Positions 1-7,173 of a stretch of 38,341 nt of DNA are shown here, one piece after another. A model generated the notes under the pieces. That model worked only from the letters and a program-made list of their open reading frames with translations. It ran no database searches and was not told where the DNA came from. Both the position numbers and the translations under genes were made by a program. Origin of the DNA: AC-32 sp045806105 (GTDB taxonomy: Bacteria; Actinomycetota; Thermoleophilia; Gaiellales; Gaiellaceae); NCBI GenBank assembly GCA_045806105.1, contig JBJMJY010000118.1, positions 1 to 38,341 of the forward strand. Direction: 5' to 3'. Position 1 is the stretch's first letter. The number at the start of each line of letters is the position of its first letter.

Positions 1-200
1 GCGAGGACGACGGCGACGAGGGTCACCAGTAGCCGGAGCAACGAACGATCGGCCGGCAGGAGCCGGGATGCCGAAGCGGATGTGACGAGCGCGTCGAAGC
101 GGCCGAAGACTGCCTCGGCCGCGCCCACGCGCGAGAAGTCCCGACGGACGCGCGAGTCGCCGCGCGGCGTCGGAAGCGGAAGTACCAGAGATGCTGACAC
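1..200 (-). CDS. N-terminal part of a probable membrane protein (cut by window edge)
   Basis: Reading the minus strand from a GTG at 200 gives 66 codons with no stop up to the window edge. The translation starts VSASLVLPLP, is rich in Arg, Asp and Ala, and ends with a hydrophobic run (LLRLLVTLVAVVLA) that looks like the start of a transmembrane segment. No Shine-Dalgarno is visible and I do not recognise the family. The open frame and the hydrophobic end are seen; that it is a gene is inferred. An open frame of this length can arise by chance in GC-rich DNA. Confidence 0.4.
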   Translation of the reverse strand, partial: MSASLVLPLPTPRGDSRVRRDFSRVGAAEAVFGRFDALVTSASASRLLPADRSLLRLLVTLVAVVL

Positions 201-257
201 TAGTGAATAGCTAACGATCACGAATCGGACTCGCAACGCGGTTCAGCTCGCCGGTCG

Positions 258-1418
258 TCAATCGGCGAGCTCGCGCAGGATGTGGCGCGAGATCACGATG
301 CGCTGAATCTCCGACGTACCCTCGCCGATCTCGCAGATCTTCGCGTCGCGCATCATGCGCTCGACCGGGTATTCCTGGATGTAGCCGTAGCCGCCGAGGA
401 CCTGTACGGCGTCGGTCGTGACCTCCATCGCGACGTCGGTGCAGTAGAGCTTCGCCATAGCGGAGATCTTCGTCAGCTCGGTGCCGTCGGCGCCCTCGTC
501 GATCAGCTGCCCGCACTTGTAGAGCAGCCCGCGCGCGGCCTCGCATCTCGTCTCCATGTCGGCGAGCATCCCAGCGATCAGCTGGTGCTGCGCGATCGGC
601 TTGCCCATCGTCTCGCGGCTCTTTGCGTACTCGAGCGCGTAGTCCGTCGCGCCCTGCGCCAGACCTAGGCCCTGCGCCCCGATCCCCGGCCGCGAGCGGT
701 CGAGGACCCGCATCGCGATCCGGAAGCCCTCCCCCTCCTCGCCCAGCAGGTTGTCCGCGGGGATGCGGCAGTCGTCGAAGAAGACCTCGCCGGTCGTCGA
801 GCCCTTGATCCCCATCTTCGGCTCGATCCGCCCGACCTCGAACCCGGGCGCGTCCGCCTCGACCACGAACGCCGAGATCCCGTCGTGGCCTGCCTCGGGG
901 TCGGTCTTCGCGAAGACGACGTACAGGTGCGCGACGCCCGCGTTCGTGATGAAGCGCTTGCCGCCGTTCAGGACGTACTCGTCGCCCTCGCGCCGCGCCT
1001 CGGTGCGCATGGCCGCCGAGTCGGAGCCGGAGCCCGGCTCGGTCAGCGCGTACGCGGGCAGCCACTCGCCGCTCGCCAGGTTCGGCAGCCAGCGCGCCTT
1101 CTGCTCGTCCGTGCCTGCGAGCTTGATCCCGAGCGAGCCGAGCTCCTGCACGGCGAGGATGAGGCCGGTGGTCGCGCAGACCTTCGAGAGCTCCTCGATC
1201 GCGACGAGCACCATCAGCGCCCCGGTGCCCGTGCCGCCGTGCTGCTCCTCGAACGGCAGCCCGAGCAGGTCGTGCTCGCGCATCAGCTCGACCAGGTCCC
1301 ACGGGAACTCGGCCGACTTGTCGATCTCGGCCGCGCGCGGCGCGACACGCTCGCGCGCGAGGTCGCGCACGAGGTCGCGGATCTCGCGCTGCTCGTCGCT
1401 CAGCGGCTCGGCGGACAC
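258..1418 (-). CDS. Acyl-CoA dehydrogenase
   Basis: A full-length (386 aa) flavin-dependent acyl-CoA dehydrogenase, which oxidises an acyl-CoA to the trans-2-enoyl-CoA in fatty-acid or branched-chain amino-acid breakdown and passes electrons to electron-transfer flavoprotein. It has an N-terminal helical domain with LSDEQREIRDLVRDLAR, the middle beta-domain signature YALTEPGSGSDS near residue 126, and the C-terminal helical domain with QVLGGYGYIQEYP. The segment IGEGTSEIQR near the C-terminus holds the expected catalytic glutamate. The substrate chain length cannot be read from sequence. The start is a GTG with no clear Shine-Dalgarno, 10 nt after the stop of a tiny upstream gene, so the two are probably co-transcribed. 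No partner ETF or thiolase gene lies in the window. Confidence 0.95.
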   Translation of the reverse strand: MSAEPLSDEQREIRDLVRDLARERVAPRAAEIDKSAEFPWDLVELMREHDLLGLPFEEQHGGTGTGALMVLVAIEELSKVCATTGLILAVQELGSLGIKLAGTDEQKARWLPNLASGEWLPAYALTEPGSGSDSAAMRTEARREGDEYVLNGGKRFITNAGVAHLYVVFAKTDPEAGHDGISAFVVEADAPGFEVGRIEPKMGIKGSTTGEVFFDDCRIPADNLLGEEGEGFRIAMRVLDRSRPGIGAQGLGLAQGATDYALEYAKSRETMGKPIAQHQLIAGMLADMETRCEAARGLLYKCGQLIDEGADGTELTKISAMAKLYCTDVAMEVTTDAVQVLGGYGYIQEYPVERMMRDAKICEIGEGTSEIQRIVISRHILRELAD

Positions 1419-1428
1419 GCGGCGGAGT

Positions 1429-1629
1429 CTAGAGAAGGATCTCGGAGGCGACCCGCGACGGACAGCCGCGCTCGAGCAACGCCACCGCCTCGTGCAGGTC
1501 GACCTGGAGCTCGCGAGCCAGCACCTCTGCCTCGAACCGCCTGCAGCCCGCGCGCCGCAGCTGCTCGCGGCGCCAGGCGACGACCGATTCGTCGTTGGCC
1601 GTCTGCCTCAGCAGCTGTGCGGGCGTCAT
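1429..1629 (-). CDS. Small conserved-looking protein upstream of acyl-CoA dehydrogenase
   Basis: A 66-aa cytosolic protein beginning MTPAQLLRQTANDES. It is amphipathic and probably all-helical, with VVAWRREQLRRAGC followed by VDLHEAVALLERGCP. The pattern of Trp-Arg-x-x-Gln-Leu, then a hydrophobic Leu/Ala helix, then Val-Asp-Leu-His and Arg-Gly-Cys-Pro resembles small actinobacterial proteins of unknown function that I recall only generally. An in-frame GTG at 1668 would add 13 residues; I prefer the ATG at 1629 because the conserved-looking part begins there. It ends 10 nt before the acyl-CoA dehydrogenase start, so an operon is likely. No function can be assigned. Confidence 0.6.
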   Translation of the reverse strand: MTPAQLLRQTANDESVVAWRREQLRRAGCRRFEAEVLARELQVDLHEAVALLERGCPSRVASEILL

Positions 1630-1704
1630 CGTCACCACAGCGTCGCTCGAACGGAGGCGCGCGAGCACCCTAGGAAGGCTAGGTCGAGCCGGAAGATGGT
1701 CGCG

Positions 1705-4674
1705 TCAGCGGACGCGGAGGCGGATCGAGACGGGCAGGTAGCCGCTCCGCGACGCCCTGATCGCGAGGTAGCCCTTCCGCCTCGGCTTGAGGACGACCGA
1801 CGCGCTTCCGAAGGGGTTCGTGCGCCACCTACGAACGCGGAGCCCAACGCCTGAGACCCGCAGCTTCGCGCCCCCGACAGGGCCGGCGGTCTCGAAGTTC
1901 GAAACGGCCACCCCGATCATCGTCCTCTTGCCGCGCTTGAGCGAGCCCTGCACGGCGATCTCCATCCTCCGAACCCGCGTGATGAGCTGCGGCTGAGTGA
2001 AGTCGCCGACGTTGTCGCCCTCGTCCTGGGCGGCGACGCGCCAGTAGAGCCGGCCGGTGTTCACGGTGGCAAAGCCGCGGTACTTGAGCAGCGGTGCGTA
2101 CGAGGTGTTGTCGGTGACGACGTTCTCGACGAGCTGCGAGAACTCCGGCGTGCCGGAGATCTGGACCCGATAGCGCCTCGCCCCGGCCTTTGCGTTCCAG
2201 CTGAGCAGGATGTGGTTCACGTCGAAGTCGGCATGGGCGCCGGACGGCTCGCCGATCGTCCTCGTGAACGCGTAGGTCGCGGAGTACGGCCCCGGGGTGA
2301 GGCCGAAGGGCGTTCTCGCAAATTCTGCGCGCACGCGCCAGTGGAAGATGCCGGTCCCGTACATGAGCACCGGAGTCACCGAGGGAGCGCGGAGGCCGCT
2401 GAAGTCCCTGTGGGTCCCGTCCGGCTGATCGACCGAGACGTCGTACGACACCGCGCCGGGGACGGGGCTCCACGCCCAGTTCGGGATTGCGTCGCCACGG
2501 GTCGCGTTCGCAGCGCTTCCAACCGGCGCCGTCAGCCTCTTCCGGAACGTCCAGGCGCCTGATACGGCGTTGGACCAGGTCAGGCCGATGCCGTTCTCGT
2601 CAGTGGCGCGAACACGCCAGTAAAGGATCGTGTCGGCCGGGTACGTCGTGTTGCTCGAGTACGCGGTGGAGGCGGTCGTCACATCGTCGATCGGGTTGCC
2701 GAAGCTCGGGTCCTGCGACACCTGCAAGCGGTAGTTGCGCGCGCCCATGACCGGCGTCCACTGGAACCGCGGCTGGTCGAGGAAGACGCTCCCGCTGGCC
2801 GGGAAGACCCGTGCCGGCGGCGTCGACTGCTTCTGGAACGAGCCGACCGCGGAGGCCGGCCCGCCGAGCGGCAACGCGTCGCTTCCGTCCGCGGCCGAGG
2901 CCGGCAGGACAGCCCAGTAGTAAGTGGTCGTCTCGTCGGGATACGTGGTCGGCACCAAGGTATTTCGGGGCGCGTAGGCGGGCACCCGCGTGAAGCCCTC
3001 GTCGACGACGTTGGTGAGGTTCGCGTCCTTGGCCACGACGACGAAGTAGCTGTTCGCGCCCATCAGCGGCTTCCAGGTGAAGAGCGGCGTGCGCCCGGTC
3101 GTCGTGCCGGTCACCGGCCCGAGGTAGTCGCCGGCGCAGGGGTAGCCGGCGAGGCACGGCGTCGAGTTCCCAGGGTCAGCCGGGTTGGGATAGTTGCTCC
3201 AGGTGAACGCCGGGCCGGCGGGGACGGCCGAGTCGGTGCCGCCGTTCTGCAGGTAGGTGTAGTCCCCCCAGACTTCCTGATTGATCGGCGAGCGATCGCT
3301 CCGCGCTCGGACCCTGAAACAATACGTACCTGGGTCAACCGTTGGAAACGAGTCCGCGGCCACGGTTCCCTGCCATGGGGCCGGGTTGTTGAGTCCTGGG
3401 TAACCGAGCGGGGTCCACTCGGTTACCGAGGTTTTCTTGAGGTACGAAGTAGATGCCCACAAGCAAGCGGCGCCGTTCCAATCAGCGACCTGCACCTCGT
3501 AGCTGGCCGCGCCGGGGACCGGGTCCCAGCGCACTACCGGCACGAGCGTCTGGTAGCCGGCGGTGACCGGATCGACGTCCGTACCGGGGTCGGCGAGGTT
3601 GTCGCGCATCCGGAGGTTCTTGATGCTCGTGCCGGGAACCGGCCCCGCCGGCGAGACGTTGTCGAAGCTCTTCGTAAAGCTCGGTCCGGCATTCCACTGG
3701 CCGGCGTGCCCGTCCAGGTCCAGGGCACGGACGCGCCAGTAGTACGTGTTGTTCTTGAAGACCGTCGTCGGCGAGAGCGAGGTGTTGATCGTCGTGCCCG
3801 TGCAGCAGACCTTCGAACCGACCGCGAACTCCTGCGTGGGATTGATCTCCACCTCGTAGCGGGCGGCACCCGGCACGGGAACCCAGCTGAAGCGCGGGTC
3901 GACGAGCTCGGGCGCCGGCGCGAGGTCGGTCACTTGGGGCGTCGTCGCAGAGGGCCACGCCCACGTGAACGACCCGACAGCCGAGGGGACGCCGCGATTC
4001 CCCTCGGCGTCGAGCGCCGTGACGCCCCAGTAGTAGATCCCCGGCGCCAGCGCGGCAGCCGGCGTGAACGACGTCGCCGACGTCTCGATCGGCTTCGTAC
4101 CGCCGTTGATGGTGATGAGCGACCCGAGGTTCAGGTCGGTCGCCACCGAGACGAGGTACTTCCGCGCACCCGCCACCGGCAGCCAGCTCAGCCTGAGGGG
4201 CGTCGCCGGGTACGTGACCTGTGCACCCCCGAGAGGTGAGACAAGGGGCGTCTTCGAGGCCCAGTTCTTCCGGAACGAGCGGCCTCGCGACCAGGCCGAC
4301 GGCGTCCCGTTCTTTCCGATCGCCCGCACGCGCCACCAGTACGTCCCGTTCGGGGCGGTCTGGATAAGCGTGGCCCGCGTGTTCTTCGTCCGGAAGTCGT
4401 CCTTGCCGGCTCCGAGCACGGGCGAGTTGAAGCCGGGGTCGGCCGCGATCTCGAACTCGTACTCTTCGGCGCCCGCCACGCCGCTCCACGCGAACGCGGG
4501 CATGCGGTCCACAAGGGCGCCGCTTGCGGGGCTCGCAGGTACCGGCGCCTTCGGGACGGCGAGCGCGACGCTGCCGCCCGCGAGCGCGAGCATCGCGAAC
4601 GCCGCCGGCAGGCCCAGCATCCACAGGCTCCGCCGGGCGCGGCGTCGCCGCGGTTGGGTGTTCGGCTCGCTCAC
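1705..4674 (-). CDS. Large secreted protein with about eight fibronectin-III-like repeats
   Basis: A 989-aa exported protein. After an Arg-rich start (QPRRRRARRS), residues about 19-40 form a signal peptide or anchor (LWMLGLPAAFAMLALAGG). The body is about eight tandem modules of 95-140 residues sharing a P-x-F-x-W-x-P-V-x-G-A-x-x-Y-x-V core and a YYWRVRA strand, typical of FN3/Ig-fold surface modules that bind carbohydrate or act as spacers. The C-terminal ~85 residues differ: a basic Ig-like domain of the carboxypeptidase-regulatory type with VGGAKLRVSG and RASRSGYLPVSI. I start at GTG 4674 because upstream codons read as noise; an ATG at 4746 is the alternative. No LPXTG motif or catalytic domain is seen. 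An extracellular adhesin or matrix role is inference. Confidence 0.85.
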   Translation of the reverse strand: MSEPNTQPRRRRARRSLWMLGLPAAFAMLALAGGSVALAVPKAPVPASPASGALVDRMPAFAWSGVAGAEEYEFEIAADPGFNSPVLGAGKDDFRTKNTRATLIQTAPNGTYWWRVRAIGKNGTPSAWSRGRSFRKNWASKTPLVSPLGGAQVTYPATPLRLSWLPVAGARKYLVSVATDLNLGSLITINGGTKPIETSATSFTPAAALAPGIYYWGVTALDAEGNRGVPSAVGSFTWAWPSATTPQVTDLAPAPELVDPRFSWVPVPGAARYEVEINPTQEFAVGSKVCCTGTTINTSLSPTTVFKNNTYYWRVRALDLDGHAGQWNAGPSFTKSFDNVSPAGPVPGTSIKNLRMRDNLADPGTDVDPVTAGYQTLVPVVRWDPVPGAASYEVQVADWNGAACLWASTSYLKKTSVTEWTPLGYPGLNNPAPWQGTVAADSFPTVDPGTYCFRVRARSDRSPINQEVWGDYTYLQNGGTDSAVPAGPAFTWSNYPNPADPGNSTPCLAGYPCAGDYLGPVTGTTTGRTPLFTWKPLMGANSYFVVVAKDANLTNVVDEGFTRVPAYAPRNTLVPTTYPDETTTYYWAVLPASAADGSDALPLGGPASAVGSFQKQSTPPARVFPASGSVFLDQPRFQWTPVMGARNYRLQVSQDPSFGNPIDDVTTASTAYSSNTTYPADTILYWRVRATDENGIGLTWSNAVSGAWTFRKRLTAPVGSAANATRGDAIPNWAWSPVPGAVSYDVSVDQPDGTHRDFSGLRAPSVTPVLMYGTGIFHWRVRAEFARTPFGLTPGPYSATYAFTRTIGEPSGAHADFDVNHILLSWNAKAGARRYRVQISGTPEFSQLVENVVTDNTSYAPLLKYRGFATVNTGRLYWRVAAQDEGDNVGDFTQPQLITRVRRMEIAVQGSLKRGKRTMIGVAVSNFETAGPVGGAKLRVSGVGLRVRRWRTNPFGSASVVLKPRRKGYLAIRASRSGYLPVSIRLRVR

Positions 4675-4866
4675 TGGCGCGCCCCAAGCTGGGCGCTGCC
4701 GGGCACCGCTACCGCCTCGCTCCTTCGCTCGTCGAAGCCCACGCACCCACGCTACGAGCGCGTCAGCGTGGGGCCACCCCTCTCGGGTCTAGCTCAACCC
4801 GGACCGAAGTCGGGTGCCCTTCGCACCGGGTGCGGAGCTTCCCGCCGCAGGAGGCGCACCTCGGAT

Positions 4867-5511
4867 TCAGTAGACGTACGGCACCAGGCGGAAGCGAACC
4901 CGGCTGGTGTAGGTGCGGTAGCCCGCGTCTCCTGAGAGCACGCGCTCCTCCTCGCGGATCCGCACGAGCTGGAACGCCGTGCTCAGGGCCAGCAACGCGA
5001 AGTTGCGAAGCGAAGGGTTCTCCGCCGTGTAGCCGAGGTAGGCGATCAGGTAGCCCGTGTACGCCGGGTGGCGAACAAGGCCGTACGGGCCGGCCGTCTT
5101 CACGCCTCGGTTCGCCGCAACCAGGCCGAACGAGCGCCCGAGCGTCCCGAGGCTAAGCAAAGCGACCGCAACGCCGAAGAGCTGAACCACCTCGCAGGGA
5201 AGCTGCGGCAATCCTCCTGACTCGGGGCGGGCCAAGAGCATCGCGAAGCTGCCGATCGGCGCAGCAATCCACGCGAGGCGCCTCGAGCTCACGTTGCTCG
5301 TCGGGCGGCGCACGAGGAACAGGACAGCCACCCATGCCTCGAGCAGCGTCGTGCCGAGGCCAGACGGTTCCCCCGTAGAGCGCCAGCGCGCGTAGTTCGC
5401 CCAGGCAAAGCCCGCAAAGAGGGTCACGAGGAGACCCCGTGAGAGCACGCCTGCAGCGCGTCGACGCATCTGACGAAGCGTAGGAACGTCGTGCGCGCGA
5501 GCCGCACGCAC
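4867..5511 (-). CDS. Isoprenylcysteine carboxyl methyltransferase (ICMT/PEMT) family membrane protein
   Basis: A 214-aa integral membrane protein with about four hydrophobic segments. The C-terminal half carries the signature of the ICMT/PEMT-like methyltransferase family: GPYGLVRHPAYTGYLIAYLG (SAM-binding His-Pro region), then a helix ending in RIREEERVL, and a final RFRLVPYVY. In this family the Arg-His-Pro and Glu-Glu residues contact S-adenosylmethionine. Bacterial members methylate lipids or unidentified substrates, so the substrate is unknown. The start may be GTG 5511 or, more simply, ATG 5469 (MRRRAAGVLSRG); neither has a good ribosome site. The gene is divergent from the small membrane protein at 5549. 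Confidence 0.82.
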   Translation of the reverse strand: MRAARAHDVPTLRQMRRRAAGVLSRGLLVTLFAGFAWANYARWRSTGEPSGLGTTLLEAWVAVLFLVRRPTSNVSSRRLAWIAAPIGSFAMLLARPESGGLPQLPCEVVQLFGVAVALLSLGTLGRSFGLVAANRGVKTAGPYGLVRHPAYTGYLIAYLGYTAENPSLRNFALLALSTAFQLVRIREEERVLSGDAGYRTYTSRVRFRLVPYVY

Positions 5512-5548
5512 AAACGGGTTGAGCTACATGGAATAAGGTCCTGGATCG

Positions 5549-5920
5549 ATGCCGATCCTTCTCCTTGACGGCGCGTTGGGGGCCGTGCTTCTGGCAATGA
5601 TCGCGCTCGCCGCCACGCGCTCTCCGGTTGGACCGTCGTCCCAGGGTCGGCGAGCGGCAGGATGGATCCTGGTCGCCGTGCCGCTTCCCCTGGCCGTCGG
5701 CATCCAGATCTTCGCCCCGATGCCCCTACCACTCGGCGAGATCGCCTTCATTGCCGGCGTGACTGCCTTCGCGGCTGGGGCGCTGCTTATCTTGAGCGGA
5801 GACGACGAGGACGACCTCCGCGGTAGCACCGAACCGGAGGATCCGCCCTGGTGGCCGGAGTTCGAGCGCGAGTTTCGCGCCCACGTGCGCGGCAGCCAAC
5901 GGCTGCGCGTGCTCAGGTAG
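5549..5920 (+). CDS. Small membrane protein of unknown function
   Basis: A 123-aa protein starting MPILLLDGALG with three hydrophobic segments (about residues 3-22, 36-53 and 60-82), a short acidic stretch (SGDDEDDL) and a cytosolic-looking C-terminal tail with PPWWPEFEREFRAHVRG. The start ATG lies 37 nt from the divergent methyltransferase start. Codon use matches the neighbours, which supports a real gene, but I recognise no family. It is followed after 27 nt by another small membrane protein on the same strand, so the pair may be one operon. Confidence 0.65.
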   Translation: MPILLLDGALGAVLLAMIALAATRSPVGPSSQGRRAAGWILVAVPLPLAVGIQIFAPMPLPLGEIAFIAGVTAFAAGALLILSGDDEDDLRGSTEPEDPPWWPEFEREFRAHVRGSQRLRVLR

Positions 5921-5947
5921 CGCTTCAGTTCCGCCGGCATCCCGCCG

Positions 5948-6262
5948 ATGTGCGAAAATGATGCCGGCTTGAGCGTCCACGCATTTGTGCTTGCACTGCT
6001 GGCCGGCGGGGCCGCGCTCGCGCTCTGGATCCTCGCGCGGTACTCGGGCTTCGGGCCGCGAACGCTCTTCTGGGCGGTCGCCCATGTGCTTGCCGCGATG
6101 GTGCTTCTGCAGCTCGTCTCGGTTCCGCTGGGCCTCATCAACGCCAGCGGCTTGCCCGCGGCTCGCTTCTTGTGCGCGTTCGGCGTCGCCCTGCCGCTCT
6201 TCGTCTACGCCTTTCTCAGCGGCGGGTGGGTCACCCGCCTGTCGATCGGGCTTCTCCGCTAG
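5948..6262 (+). CDS. Small membrane protein of unknown function
   Basis: A 104-aa, strongly hydrophobic protein with three predicted transmembrane helices (about residues 9-30, 40-62 and 72-92); the loop after the first contains ARYSGFGPRTLFW. It follows the 123-aa membrane protein by 27 nt in the same direction and converges on tadC, whose stop is 16 nt away. The start ATG at 5948 has no strong Shine-Dalgarno; a TTG near 5969 is possible. No family is recognised. A two-gene membrane module is the only inference I can support. Confidence 0.6.
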   Translation: MCENDAGLSVHAFVLALLAGGAALALWILARYSGFGPRTLFWAVAHVLAAMVLLQLVSVPLGLINASGLPAARFLCAFGVALPLFVYAFLSGGWVTRLSIGLLR

Positions 6263-6277
6263 GCGCTCCCCTCGACC

Positions 6278-7168
6278 TCAGAGCAGGCCGTGCGAGCCGA
6301 GGAAGGCCGGCGCGAGGATGATGACGAAGATCACCGGCAGGAAGAAGATGGCCATCGGCAGGAGCATCTTCACGGGCGCTTTCTGCGCGCGCTCCTCGGC
6401 GTGCATCTGCCGGCGGTGTCGGAGATCCGCAGCCTGCGAGTGCAGGATCCCGCCGAGTGGCGCGCCGAGCTGATCTGAGGCGATGACCGCATTGGCGAAG
6501 GCCGTTGCGCTGTCGCTTCCGACCCGATCGGCGAAGCTGCGCATGGCCGTTCGTCGCGACTCGCCCACCCGCAGCTCGGTCACGACCCGCCGCATCTCGT
6601 CGGCCAGCGGGCCCTCACTGGCCTCGAGCAGGTAGGACAGCGCGGCGTCGAAGCTCATTCCCGCCTCGACTGCGATCGCGAGCTGGTCGACGAAGTGCGG
6701 CAGGTCCGCATCGATTCGCTGGCTGCGTCGTGCCGCCGCCCTGCTGATGAGAAAGTTGGGCACGTAGATCCCCGCAGCGGCAAAGGCCGACGCCAGCAGG
6801 ATCCGGCCCGCGCCGTGAGCAAGCGTCAGGCCCGCGAGGAGCCCGAGAGCCGTCAGGGCCACACGGCCGGCCATGAAGATCTCCGCGGTCAGCCGGCTCG
6901 AGACTCCCGCGCGACGGAGCTTGGCGTCGATTACCTCGGGGGAGTCTCTGCGCCACAGCTTCTCGTGAACCGCCGCCAGCAGCGGGAGCGCTCGGTCGAG
7001 AACGACCGATCTTGCGCTGGTGTCGGTGGTCTCCGCTGCTCCGCCCGCGGCCGCGCGGACGGTCTCGAGTGCCGCGCGCCGGTCGCGCTCCGCAGCGACG
7101 CGTCCTCGAGTCAGCTGGTATCCGCAGAACGCGAAGCAGGCGATGCCGGCAAACAGGATCAGGATCAT
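6278..7168 (-). CDS. tadC: Tad pilus inner-membrane platform protein TadC
   Basis: A 296-aa type II secretion F-domain protein, one of the two platform subunits of a Tad (Flp) pilus machine that, with TadB, couples the TadA ATPase to pilin extrusion. It has an N-terminal membrane helix (MILILFAGIACFAFCGYQL), paired central hydrophobic segments near 115-150, the F-domain core with LPHFVDQLAIAVEAGMSFD, a polar helical bundle, and a C-terminal transmembrane pair ending FVIILAPAFLGSHGLL. The open frame extends far upstream, but antisense-like sequence there shows the true start is ATG 7168, just 5 nt after the tadB stop. It is the last gene of the minus-strand tad operon. Confidence 0.92.
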   Translation of the reverse strand: MILILFAGIACFAFCGYQLTRGRVAAERDRRAALETVRAAAGGAAETTDTSARSVVLDRALPLLAAVHEKLWRRDSPEVIDAKLRRAGVSSRLTAEIFMAGRVALTALGLLAGLTLAHGAGRILLASAFAAAGIYVPNFLISRAAARRSQRIDADLPHFVDQLAIAVEAGMSFDAALSYLLEASEGPLADEMRRVVTELRVGESRRTAMRSFADRVGSDSATAFANAVIASDQLGAPLGGILHSQAADLRHRRQMHAEERAQKAPVKMLLPMAIFFLPVIFVIILAPAFLGSHGLL

Positions 7169-7173
7169 CGCGC

